A stretch of DNA of 32,221 bases from assembly GCA_902595725.1 (NCBI GenBank), contig CACJRJ010000016.1:1-32221 (forward strand), given 5' to 3'. The position numbers and the translations under genes were made by a program. Origin of the DNA: an uncultured Pelagibacteraceae bacterium. Lineage in GTDB: Bacteria; Pseudomonadota; Alphaproteobacteria; Pelagibacterales; Pelagibacteraceae. Of the stretch, positions 1 to 7,809 are shown in pieces (the first letter of the stretch is position 1; each line of letters begins with the position of its first letter). Below the pieces are notes generated by a model that searched no databases, was not told where the DNA came from, and saw nothing but the letters and a program-made list of their open reading frames with translations.

Positions 1-64
1 ATAATATTCTATGCATATCATGAAGATTTTTACAAGAATAGAAAAATATTACTTCTTTATTCAT
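1..64 (-). CDS. 5' end of an unidentified gene running off the left edge
   Basis: An ATG at 64-62 on the minus strand opens a frame that stays open to the edge of the window (21 codons, beginning MNKEVIFFYS). It starts 70 bases after the stop of the WbpG-like gene and has the same direction, so it may be the next gene of the sugar cluster. Too little is visible to name a family. A possible -10 hexamer lies upstream at 109-114. Confidence 0.4.
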   Translation of the reverse strand, partial: MNKEVIFFYSCKNLHDMHRIL

Positions 65-108
65 AAATTTGTTAAGACTTTAATTATCTAAAAACAGAAT
101 TTAAAAAA

Positions 109-114
109 ATTATA
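109..114 (-). promoter_or_regulatory. Possible -10 box for the gene at the left edge
   Basis: The minus strand reads TATAAT here, about 45 bases before the ATG at 64. No good -35 hexamer is visible at the expected distance, and perfect -10 matches arise easily by chance in DNA this rich in A and T. Confidence 0.22.
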
Positions 115-134
115 CCTAATGTTATTTTTTATTA

Positions 135-1358
135 TTAGTCATCAACGCCTGTTCTATTAGCATTATGTCTAAGTTTCCATATATTATTCTTTTTTATCCA
201 AATATGAGGAGATCTAAATTTATCACACCAGGAATTAAATTCTTTTTCGGTTATTTCTAAATAATTCATTATTTCATTAAAATATTTATTTGGAAACTCT
301 CCATCAAATCTATCTACTAAAGCGAGCGCCTCTTTTCTATCAATATGATTATTCCTTAGTTCCTGAGAAGCTTCATAAGTTGCTCTTCCAATGCCAAATT
401 TTATATATGTAGTATACCAATGAAGATCATCAACTTTATCGTCTATACTTACATACTTGCTGAATGATCCTTGTGTTCTATAAGGTCTGGCCTTAAAACC
501 AGTGTTTTCGATAGCATAATAATATGCTTCTTGTGGAATCCACTTTATAAAATATCCGAGATAATGTATTTGTAATCCTTTGAGCAATTTTTCCTTTCTT
601 TCTGGAAGAAAATTAACAAAATCCTTATATTTAAAATTATAATTCTTAATTAAATCCTTAATTTTTACTCCCGCTAAATATAACTCATTTAAATTTTTAT
701 ATATATACATTGACTGATCTGTTAATGAAGAGCTACTTTCGGCTAAAGACTCATTATGATCAGCATTATTTTCTCCATAAAATATTAATTTTATATTAAA
801 TTTTGTTGCAATTTTCGGAGCTAAATTCTTCTGCCCTAATATAAAGTTTTGAAATGGATGTAAAAGGTTTTTTATACTCATTCTAGTTAATCTTCTCATT
901 ACTTCTCCATTAGGAGCAAAGGTAAGATTATCAAATCCACCAATATTTATAAAATTCATTAAATTTTCTCTTCCATAGTCTGTATACATAATCGGGGGCC
1001 ATGTAATACATAATGGGTTCATTCCATATTTGTATTTTAGCAAATGTGCTTGCATCGCACTATCTTTACCCCCGCTTCCTGGTACTAAACAATCATAATT
1101 ATCATTATTAGATCTATATTTTTTTAAAAGTTGTAATAACTCTAATTCTCTTTTCTTCCAATCAATTTTATCTCTTCTATTATGAACTTTGCACGGATCA
1201 CAGATTCCATCTCTCCCAATATTCAAGTATTTTGCACCGCGTCTATTTTTAACATGTTTAAACTCTGGAATCGACCTAGGTACCTGATTTGATACAACGC
1301 ATTTTTTACAAAAGACAATTTTTTTTGGTAAATTAAATAAAACTTTATTTTTTTTCAT
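135..1358 (-). CDS. wbpG: N-acetyl sugar amidotransferase, WbpG/PseA-like
   Basis: The 407-residue protein has the marks of the N-acetyl sugar amidotransferase family (WbpG of Pseudomonas, PseA of Campylobacter). These ATP-dependent enzymes turn an acetamido group of a surface sugar into an acetamidino group, using ammonia from a HisH/HisF-like glutaminase pair. Two cysteine pairs near the N-terminus (FCKKC and CDPC) look like a metal site. The PP-loop that binds ATP is visible as PGSGGKDSAMQ at about residues 93-103. The hisF- and hisH-like genes lie directly upstream, with a 5-base gap to hisF, which matches the known three-gene arrangement. The substrate here is inferred to be a legionaminic-type sugar from the neighbouring legB, legG and legI genes. 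The length is normal for the family, and the ATG start is supported by the tight spacing. Confidence 0.88.
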   Translation of the reverse strand: MKKNKVLFNLPKKIVFCKKCVVSNQVPRSIPEFKHVKNRRGAKYLNIGRDGICDPCKVHNRRDKIDWKKRELELLQLLKKYRSNNDNYDCLVPGSGGKDSAMQAHLLKYKYGMNPLCITWPPIMYTDYGRENLMNFINIGGFDNLTFAPNGEVMRRLTRMSIKNLLHPFQNFILGQKNLAPKIATKFNIKLIFYGENNADHNESLAESSSSLTDQSMYIYKNLNELYLAGVKIKDLIKNYNFKYKDFVNFLPERKEKLLKGLQIHYLGYFIKWIPQEAYYYAIENTGFKARPYRTQGSFSKYVSIDDKVDDLHWYTTYIKFGIGRATYEASQELRNNHIDRKEALALVDRFDGEFPNKYFNEIMNYLEITEKEFNSWCDKFRSPHIWIKKNNIWKLRHNANRTGVDD

Positions 1359-1363
1359 TTATT

Positions 1364-2221
1364 TTAAATTTCTCTTGAAAATAATTTAGATTTTTTCATT
1401 TTATTTTTAATTTGCAACAAATCATATGCGCCAAAATTTTTAAATTTTTTTTTAGAATTTAAGAAAGTTAAATTTCCATTTAAATTGTGGTTTTTTATAA
1501 ATTTTTCGTCTCGATTTGCAACTATATTATAATGAAGCATTGAGGAAATTGATATTCCTGATACCTCTGTTTTTTTAAATATATTAATTATATCATCAAT
1601 TTCAGATGCTCCACCGTGTGCAACTATTGGAATTTTAGTTTTTTTTGAAATTTTTTCTGTAAACTCAAAATCTAATCCCTCACCAGTTCCTTCTCTGTCT
1701 ATTGAAGTAATTATAATCTCTCCAGCATGTCTACTCTCTGCTTCTAATGCCCAGTTAAGTGCATCTTTATCAGTTTTTTCTCTACCATTATCAGTAAAAA
1801 CAAAATAATTTCCATTCCTATCCTTTGTTACTTCAATAGCAACAACTATAGTTGAAGATCCAAATATTCTTGCTGCTTCGGTTATAAACTTAGGATCTTT
1901 AACTGCTGCAGTATTTATAATTATTTTATCTGCTCCTGCTTTAAGAATTTTTTTTATATCATCAACACTTCTTATTCCACCGCCAACAATTAAAGGAATA
2001 AAAATTTTTTTATTTATTTTGCTAATTTGATCTAAAAGTGAATTTCTCTTATACAAACTGGCTACTACATCTTGATATAAAATCTCATCAGCGCCTTTTT
2101 TATAATATTCAAAAGCGAACTCTTCAGGGTTTCCTAGAACTCTTAGGCCCTCTAAATGAATGCCTTTAACTAAATTTTCCCCTTTGATGTCTAAACGAGG
2201 TATAATTCTAAAATTTCTCAT
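1364..2221 (-). CDS. hisF: HisF-like ammonia-accepting partner of the amidotransferase
   Basis: A 285-residue TIM-barrel protein of the HisF family, about 30 residues longer than the usual histidine enzyme, with the extra length at the C-terminus. The N-terminal strand reads RIIPRLDIKGENLVKG, so the catalytic Asp11 is kept, and the GGGIRS phosphate-binding loop is at residues 80-85. The position matching the second catalytic aspartate of HisF (Asp130, usually AID) is Glu130 here (AIE). The ATG overlaps the hisH stop by 4 bases (ATGA), and the amidotransferase gene follows after 5 bases. Its place in a sugar cluster, rather than with hisA and hisB, says it channels ammonia to the WbpG-like enzyme. 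A role in histidine synthesis cannot be excluded from this window, but is less likely. Confidence 0.87.
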   Translation of the reverse strand: MRNFRIIPRLDIKGENLVKGIHLEGLRVLGNPEEFAFEYYKKGADEILYQDVVASLYKRNSLLDQISKINKKIFIPLIVGGGIRSVDDIKKILKAGADKIIINTAAVKDPKFITEAARIFGSSTIVVAIEVTKDRNGNYFVFTDNGREKTDKDALNWALEAESRHAGEIIITSIDREGTGEGLDFEFTEKISKKTKIPIVAHGGASEIDDIINIFKKTEVSGISISSMLHYNIVANRDEKFIKNHNLNGNLTFLNSKKKFKNFGAYDLLQIKNKMKKSKLFSREI

Positions 2222-2844
2222 TTTATTTTTAAAAAATTTTCAATAAGTTTTATTCCAAATTTACCACTTTTTTCTGGATGAAACTGGGATCCAAAAACAT
2301 TACCCTTTCTCAAAAAAGCTATAAATGGTTTTTCATACTTGCAATAAATAAAATAAACATCATTATAATTTTTTTTAAAGTCAATTTTGTATGAATGAAC
2401 AAAATAAAAAGAGCTTTTTTTAGGAATTTTTTTCCATATATAATGATTATCATGTTGAATTTTATTAAATCCAATGTGTGGAATTTTTAATTTTTTTGAT
2501 CTTATGTGAGAACATTTACCTTTAATTATGCCTAATCCATTAGATTTACCATGTTCTTCACTACTCTCAAACATTAGTTGCATGCCTAAGCAAATTCCAA
2601 AAAATTTTCCATTTGTATCAATAAAATTTTTTATATTTTTTTTTAGATTTTTTTTTTTTATTATTTTTGATGCCTCTTTAAACGAACCAATTCCAGGCAA
2701 TATAACATGGCTAAACTTATCTAATTGAGAATAATCATTTATAATTTCAACTTCTCTTTTTAAATGTGTAATTAAATTAGTTATAGATCCTAAATTACTT
2801 ATACCTAAATTTATTATTCCTACTTTTTTTGAAAAACTATTCAT
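2218..2844 (-). CDS. hisH: HisH-like glutamine amidotransferase subunit
   Basis: A 208-residue class I glutamine amidotransferase of the HisH family. It releases ammonia from glutamine for its HisF-like partner. The nucleophile elbow is intact (FGICLGMQLMF), and the His-Glu pair of the catalytic triad is seen near the C-terminus (GSQFHPEKSG). The conserved PGIGSFKEA segment lies near residues 50-58. Length is normal. The stop overlaps the start of the hisF-like gene by 4 bases, so the two are probably translated together. Upstream, the NeuB/LegI gene ends 7 bases before this ATG. The neighbours point to sugar amidination rather than histidine synthesis. Confidence 0.88.
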   Translation of the reverse strand: MNSFSKKVGIINLGISNLGSITNLITHLKREVEIINDYSQLDKFSHVILPGIGSFKEASKIIKKKNLKKNIKNFIDTNGKFFGICLGMQLMFESSEEHGKSNGLGIIKGKCSHIRSKKLKIPHIGFNKIQHDNHYIWKKIPKKSSFYFVHSYKIDFKKNYNDVYFIYCKYEKPFIAFLRKGNVFGSQFHPEKSGKFGIKLIENFLKIK

Positions 2845-2851
2845 AAAAAAA

Positions 2852-3919
2852 TTATATTAAATCGTCTGTTTGATAATTTTTTTTCGCCCTTTTTCCCAAA
2901 TAATTAACTATTTTTGATGCAGGCAGACCATATCCTGGTCTTTTAGCGGTTAAATTTAATAATGTAAACTTTTCTCCTTTTAATATATTTTTTTTTGCCA
3001 CAAGACTTTTTCTAACAACTTTAACGTTTTTAATTTCACATTGCTCAAGTTTCTTTACTCCGTTTCCTTTCATATTTTCTAATCTCCTAATATCGTTTAC
3101 CATATGTTTAAATTCGGTTGGAGATAAGGATGCTAAATGATCAGGTCCCTTCATCTTTTTATCTAGAGTAAAATGCTTTTCTATAACTAATGCACCTCTT
3201 GAGACTGCAAATAGTGGCGCTGCAATACCCAAAGTATGATCTGAGTAACCCACTTCAAGTTTAAATTGATTTTTTAAATTAGTTATACATTCTAAGTTTG
3301 CAAATTTATCTTTTACTGGATAATCAGTAATACAATGAAGAAGAATAATTTTTGATTTAATTTTTTTGTGGTTTCTTTGATTTAAAATTTTTACATTATT
3401 ATTTTTTACACTATAAACTTTTCTTTTAAAAATAGTATTTAATGCATATGAAATATCTTTAAAATCACTCATGCCAGTTGAAAGTAGTATTTTATGTTTT
3501 TTTATATTAAGACCATTTAAAATAAGATAATTATTTATTTCTCCAGATGGTATTTTTATAGTATTAATTTTTAAATCTTTATATAGAAAATCGATGCTAT
3601 ATTCATCAAAAACTGATGAAAGAAAATCTATTTTTTCTTTTTTACATAATTTAATAAGCTCAAAATAATTTTTTTTTTTTAATTGTAATTTTTTTAGCAT
3701 TAAAAACTGAGAATTATTATTTTTTGTATTTTTTATTTGATATGGAGCTTTTTTAGCAGATTTAGTTACTAAATTTTCAGCTGAAAAATTCTGAAATTTA
3801 ATTGCATTTGCACCACATTTTTTTGCTGAAAGTATTAGCTTTCTAGCTAGCCGCATATCTCCATTGTGATTTACACCCGCCTCTGCAATTATATAAGTTT
3901 GATTCTTATTTAAGATCAT
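2852..3919 (-). CDS. legI: NeuB/LegI family nonulosonic acid synthase
   Basis: A 355-residue protein of the NeuB family. It condenses phosphoenolpyruvate with a six-carbon sugar to make a nine-carbon nonulosonic acid. The N-terminal barrel opens with YIIAEAGVNHNGD and continues with IKFQNF, KIPSGE, LLSTGMS and GYSDHTLG, all typical of the family. The last 60 residues or so form the SAF (antifreeze-like) domain, seen as RKSLVAKKNILKGE followed by KRPGYGLP. Neighbouring legB and legG-like genes favour N,N'-diacetyllegionaminate synthase (LegI) over sialic acid synthase, but the sequence alone does not settle the substrate. The start overlaps the end of the epimerase gene by 14 bases. Confidence 0.88.
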   Translation of the reverse strand: MILNKNQTYIIAEAGVNHNGDMRLARKLILSAKKCGANAIKFQNFSAENLVTKSAKKAPYQIKNTKNNNSQFLMLKKLQLKKKNYFELIKLCKKEKIDFLSSVFDEYSIDFLYKDLKINTIKIPSGEINNYLILNGLNIKKHKILLSTGMSDFKDISYALNTIFKRKVYSVKNNNVKILNQRNHKKIKSKIILLHCITDYPVKDKFANLECITNLKNQFKLEVGYSDHTLGIAAPLFAVSRGALVIEKHFTLDKKMKGPDHLASLSPTEFKHMVNDIRRLENMKGNGVKKLEQCEIKNVKVVRKSLVAKKNILKGEKFTLLNLTAKRPGYGLPASKIVNYLGKRAKKNYQTDDLI

Positions 3920-5051
3920 AAAATTCTTTTTTAACTAAATTTTTTAATTTAATTTTCTTTAAAATATTAACTATTTTATTAGATGCTCCATATTTTCCGT
4001 ATGGATTAATAGTTTTTTTAACGATCTTTAGATATTTTAAATCATAAATTTTTTTAATTGCGGCATCTATTTTTTTAATATCACAGTCCACATTTATTAC
4101 ACTACTTGAAGCTATTCTTCCTTTTTGTCTTTCTCCAATATCAACTGTAGGTATTTTAAATGAAGGTACCTCTAATAGTCCACTTGATGAATTGCCTATT
4201 ACGCCATCTACAACTTTAAGTAATGAAAAGTAATTTTGTTGACCTAAAGATTTTATAAAATAAGAAAATTTTTTTTTTTTTATAAATCTATTTATGCTTC
4301 TTATAACCTCAAGGTTCTCTATTTCAGCACCTGGCATTGTAAAAATAAGTGTTGTATCATTAATTTTATTTAATGAGGTAAGTAACTTTTTTATTTGTAC
4401 CTTTGCAGAGTTTTTATTCATTGTTTCTGGATGAAAATTTATAATTAAATTTTTTTTTTTAAAATTTATATTTAATTTTTTTTCTAGTCTTTGCTTAGGA
4501 ACAATTTTATTATAATGAATACTATCAACTCCCATTCCACCCACTATAAATACACTACTGGGGTTTTCTCCTAATTGAACAACCCTTCTCTTATAAACTT
4601 TATTTGAAACAAAGTGTATTTGAGAAAGCTTAGTAATTGAATGCCTAAAAGCGTCATCTAATACACCATAAGTGAGTTCTCCACCATGAATATGCGCTAA
4701 TGGAATTCTATTGATGTACGCTGCTAAAGATGAGCCTAAAATTTCATATCTGTCTCCCAAAACTATAACGATATCTGGTTTTATCTTCTTTAAAACTTTA
4801 GAAGTTTTTACCAAAGTACTAGATAAAATTTTTGATATACTATTTGCACTTTTTGTATTTATTTGACTTGATATTTTATAATCAATTTTTATTTTGCTAT
4901 CATAAATTTCTTTATATGTGTTTCCATAATAATTAGAAAAATGAGTTCCAGAGCCAACTACTTTGCAATTAAAATTTTTCTTTAACTTTATTATTAAGTT
5001 TTTTAATAAACCAAAATCAGCTCTTGTACTTGTAATTACTGCAATTTTCAT
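3906..5051 (-). CDS. legG: Hydrolysing UDP/GDP-sugar 2-epimerase, NeuC/LegG-like
   Basis: A 381-residue member of the hydrolysing UDP-GlcNAc 2-epimerase family. These enzymes remove the nucleotide and invert C2 to give the ManNAc-like sugar used by the NeuB-type synthase. Family motifs are clear: an N-terminal TSTRADFGLL segment, VLGDRYEILGS, HIHGGELTYG with a following DDAFRHSITK, and the C-terminal GNSSSGLLEVPSF. The length matches NeuC/LegG rather than the non-hydrolysing WecB. It sits directly before the synthase gene (14-base overlap) and its start overlaps the deacetylase stop by 4 bases. Assignment to LegG rather than NeuC rests on the legB gene in the same run. Confidence 0.87.
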   Translation of the reverse strand: MKIAVITSTRADFGLLKNLIIKLKKNFNCKVVGSGTHFSNYYGNTYKEIYDSKIKIDYKISSQINTKSANSISKILSSTLVKTSKVLKKIKPDIVIVLGDRYEILGSSLAAYINRIPLAHIHGGELTYGVLDDAFRHSITKLSQIHFVSNKVYKRRVVQLGENPSSVFIVGGMGVDSIHYNKIVPKQRLEKKLNINFKKKNLIINFHPETMNKNSAKVQIKKLLTSLNKINDTTLIFTMPGAEIENLEVIRSINRFIKKKKFSYFIKSLGQQNYFSLLKVVDGVIGNSSSGLLEVPSFKIPTVDIGERQKGRIASSSVINVDCDIKKIDAAIKKIYDLKYLKIVKKTINPYGKYGASNKIVNILKKIKLKNLVKKEFYDLK

Positions 5052-5710
5052 TTTTTTTTTTCAAATAAAAGCTGAAATGATTCTGCATAGCGGAATCCAC
5101 TTTCGCTTCCACGTAAAATTGCCAAGGATTTTATTGATGATATACTCCTTGGAAACGGATGTTTTTTAATCTCTGAATTATAAATCTTGATAGTTTTTAA
5201 TTTATTATTTAAATTTTTTGAAATATCAAAATATACATTGGGACTAAATTTTTGCTTTTTTACAAAATTTTGATTTGTTTCAGATAATGTTTCATAAAGA
5301 TAACATTTATTTATAAAAGAATATCTAAAAGATTTTAATATGTGATTTAAAGCATAAGTAGAAAAAAAATGGTCTGAATGTGCATCATGAAGATATGGAG
5401 CAAATATTGTGTCAGGTTTAAATTTTTTTATATTACTTGACATTTTAGATATAAGTTCTTTTAAATTTCCTTTATTGAGGAATGACGCATCAAATTCAAG
5501 ATTAACTAATGAATTTATTTGCAAAGATTTTGAAACTTTATTTATTTCTTTATCTCTTTTTTTAATTTGTTTTTCATTATATCCACTTTTTTTTGACATT
5601 TTAGTAATTATCATCCAACATGATTTTTTATTTCTGAATTTATGCATAACTCCGCCACATCCTAATATTTCATCATCTGGATGAGGTGCAATAAACATTA
5701 TTTTTTTCAT
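5048..5710 (-). CDS. PIG-L (LmbE) family N-deacetylase
   Basis: A 220-residue protein of the PIG-L/LmbE zinc deacetylase family. The N-terminal APHPDDEILGCGG motif (residues 8-20) carries the metal-binding His and Asp and the catalytic Asp, and a second metal motif, HDAHSDH, ends at about residue 114. Family members remove N-acetyl groups from sugars. In this cluster it could free an amino group on the nonulosonic acid or a precursor so that another group, such as formyl, can be added by the next enzyme. That role is an inference from gene order: the gene overlaps both the formyltransferase-like gene and the epimerase gene by 4 bases each. Length is normal and no signal peptide is seen, so it should act in the cytoplasm. 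Confidence 0.83.
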   Translation of the reverse strand: MKKIMFIAPHPDDEILGCGGVMHKFRNKKSCWMIITKMSKKSGYNEKQIKKRDKEINKVSKSLQINSLVNLEFDASFLNKGNLKELISKMSSNIKKFKPDTIFAPYLHDAHSDHFFSTYALNHILKSFRYSFINKCYLYETLSETNQNFVKKQKFSPNVYFDISKNLNNKLKTIKIYNSEIKKHPFPRSISSIKSLAILRGSESGFRYAESFQLLFEKKK

Positions 5711-6633
5711 AGATAATTTGTTTTTTTTAAATTTATTTTCTTATTGGTTTTTAATATTCTAATAATTCCTGATCCACATCTTACATCAAAAAATGAGTTA
5801 TTTTTTAAAATTATATTTCCTGGCACAAAATTCTCATACTTTCTAGGAGTTTTTTTACTTATTAAATTTGATTTCATAACCTTTATTTCTTTACCTTTAA
5901 AAAAAAAATGAGCATATGGATATGGCTTATCTAAAGCCTTTATAAGGTTGCTTATAGAAAAAGCTGTCATTCTCCAATCAATTTTCCCATCACTATAGTA
6001 TCTTCTTCTCCAATAATTGGATTTACTATTAGTATTAATAATTCTAATCTTATTCTTCTTAAAGTTTCTTATTATCTGCTCTAATTGAATTATTGCTGCT
6101 CTCATTATTTTTTTGTAAAGACTTGCTGCATTATCTTCATTACTTATTACTACCTGTTTTTGGCTAATTACTTTGCCACTGTCTACTTTTTCATTTTTGA
6201 TTAAAAAAAAACTTGAAGCAGTTCTTTTTAAGCCTAGTGCAAGAGACCATATAATTGGGTGTTTTCCTCTATTTTTAGGTAATTTTGTGGGATGAAAACC
6301 AACAGTTGCAATTGATGGTAAATTAATTATTTTTTTTTTTAATATTTCTGACCATCCAAAACAAAATATTAGATTGGGAGATTTATTTTTTATCCAAGTA
6401 AAAACTGATGGAGAATTTATTTTTTTTATATATTTAAAATCAATTTTTTTATTTTTAATATTTTTTTTTAGGTCTACAAAATCAGAATTTTTGCTATTTT
6501 TTTTTGTGCAAACTCCAACTATATTCAATTTTAAACTTATACATTTTTTTAAAAGTAGTCTTGAGCTTTCTGCTGATCCAATAAATAAAATTCTTAAATT
6601 TTTTTTATCTATCGATCTGCTAAATTTTTTCAT
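5707..6633 (-). CDS. Formyltransferase-family protein, probable sugar N-formyltransferase
   Basis: A 308-residue protein with the fold of methionyl-tRNA and sugar N-formyltransferases. The N-terminal Rossmann half leads to a FHPTKLPKNRG loop (from residue 113) and a VDSGKVISQ segment, so the catalytic His (114) and Asp (151) are present. The Asn that normally stands two residues before the His is Gly112 here. The C-terminal half (ALDKPYPYAHFFF) resembles the second domain of such enzymes. It starts directly after legB ends and overlaps the deacetylase by 4 bases, so it most likely acts on an amino group of the nonulosonic acid or its precursor, with formyl-tetrahydrofolate as donor. It is not the housekeeping Fmt, judging by context and sequence. 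Activity is uncertain because of the missing Asn. Confidence 0.75.
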   Translation of the reverse strand: MKKFSRSIDKKNLRILFIGSAESSRLLLKKCISLKLNIVGVCTKKNSKNSDFVDLKKNIKNKKIDFKYIKKINSPSVFTWIKNKSPNLIFCFGWSEILKKKIINLPSIATVGFHPTKLPKNRGKHPIIWSLALGLKRTASSFFLIKNEKVDSGKVISQKQVVISNEDNAASLYKKIMRAAIIQLEQIIRNFKKNKIRIINTNSKSNYWRRRYYSDGKIDWRMTAFSISNLIKALDKPYPYAHFFFKGKEIKVMKSNLISKKTPRKYENFVPGNIILKNNSFFDVRCGSGIIRILKTNKKINLKKTNYL

Positions 6634-7635
6634 CTATACGTTATATTGATCTGGATTATATTTAGATAAATTTTTATTTTCTTTAAACCATTGAATTGTT
6701 TTTTTTAAACCTTCATAGAAACCTTTTTCCTTTGTAAATTTTGGCTTCCAACTTAAAATTTTTTTAGCTTTAAGATTATTAGATAACAATTGATTAACTT
6801 CGCTTTTTTTTGGTCTTAGCCTTTTTTTATCTAATTCGACTTCTATTTTAGTTTTTAGTATTCTACAGATTAAGTCTAGTGTTTCTTTAATTGTAAAACT
6901 TGTTCCAGTTCCTAAATTTATAACTTCTCCTATACTTTTTTTATTTCCTATTAATTTAATATAACCTTCTACTGTATCTTCTACATAAGTAAAATCTCTT
7001 GATGAATGTAAATTTCCAAGTTTAATTTTTTTTTTACCATTTATGATTTGATTGATTATAGCAGGGATGGCTGCTCTTTGTGACTGCCTTGGTCCAAACG
7101 TATTAAAAGGTCTTAAAACAGTTACGGGCAAATTAAAACTTCTATAATAAGATAAACATAAATGGTCAGCAGCAATCTTGGTAGCTGCATAAGGAGATTG
7201 GGCATTCATCGGATGATTTTCATCAATAGGAATATATTGAGCTGAGCCATATACCTCGCTGGTAGATGTGTTTACGACTAATTCCACATCATTTTCTTTT
7301 GATGCCTCCAAAATATTATATGTTCCATTTATATTTGTATCTATATAACTTTTGGGAGATTGATAAGAATAAGGAATTGAAATTAAAGCTGCTAAATGAA
7401 AAATAACATCTGTTTTTTTTGTTTTTTTTTTAATTAGATTAAAATCATTAACATCACCTAAAATTACCTCAATGTTATCTTTTATATTCTTATCAAAAGT
7501 ATCCATCCATCCCCAGGAACTATCTATATTGTATGGTGATAGAACTTTAACTTTGTGTCCAAGAGTTACGCACCTTTCCACTAAATGAGAGCCTATAAAG
7601 CCACCGCCGCCAGTTATTAATATATTTTTTTTCAT
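6634..7635 (-). CDS. legB: LegB-like NAD-dependent nucleotide-sugar 4,6-dehydratase
   Basis: A 333-residue extended short-chain dehydrogenase. The NAD-binding GGGGFIGSH is at residues 9-17, the TSEVYG motif at 125-130, and the catalytic Tyr149 and Lys153 are in SPYAATK. The segment SPYNIDSSWGWMD near residue 33 is characteristic of LegB, which opens the legionaminic acid pathway by making the 4-keto-6-deoxy sugar from GDP- (or UDP-) GlcNAc. It is the first gene of the eight-gene minus-strand run, preceded by a 174-base intergenic region shared with a divergent gene. The next enzyme of the standard pathway, the PLP aminotransferase LegC, does not follow; the formyltransferase-like gene does. 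Confidence 0.86.
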   Translation of the reverse strand: MKKNILITGGGGFIGSHLVERCVTLGHKVKVLSPYNIDSSWGWMDTFDKNIKDNIEVILGDVNDFNLIKKKTKKTDVIFHLAALISIPYSYQSPKSYIDTNINGTYNILEASKENDVELVVNTSTSEVYGSAQYIPIDENHPMNAQSPYAATKIAADHLCLSYYRSFNLPVTVLRPFNTFGPRQSQRAAIPAIINQIINGKKKIKLGNLHSSRDFTYVEDTVEGYIKLIGNKKSIGEVINLGTGTSFTIKETLDLICRILKTKIEVELDKKRLRPKKSEVNQLLSNNLKAKKILSWKPKFTKEKGFYEGLKKTIQWFKENKNLSKYNPDQYNV

Positions 7636-7768
7636 TAAATTATTTGATTTGTTAAATCATTTTTTAATTTACTAGCATTTATTAGCATTTAGATAAATTC
7701 TTAAAATTGCAAATTAATTTAATTATTTTAACTTAAAAAGTAAAAATGTAATTAAATTAAATTTAGTG

Positions 7769-7774
7769 TATAAT
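7769..7774 (+). promoter_or_regulatory. Possible -10 box for the frameshifted gene at 7810
   Basis: A perfect TATAAT lies 35 bases before the ATG at 7810, in the 174-base region between divergent genes. The matching -35 position (about 7746-7751) is poor. The rest of this intergenic region is A/T-rich and shows no other clear signal; I found no convincing promoter for legB on the other strand. Confidence 0.33.
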
Positions 7775-7809
7775 TTTAAGTCATACAATAAATATTTTTT
7801 ATACATTTA

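Noticed and set aside
2852-5051. Sialic acid (Neu5Ac) pathway, neuB and neuC
   Set aside because: The genes fit the same families, but the LegB-type dehydratase and the amidotransferase trio in the same run favour a legionaminic-type product; not fully excluded.
7636-7809. Operator or promoter for legB
   Set aside because: Small inverted repeats such as TGATTT-GTT-AAATCA at 7645-7659 and a repeated AGCATTTA-like word exist, but no spaced -35/-10 pair on the minus strand was convincing in this A/T-rich stretch.
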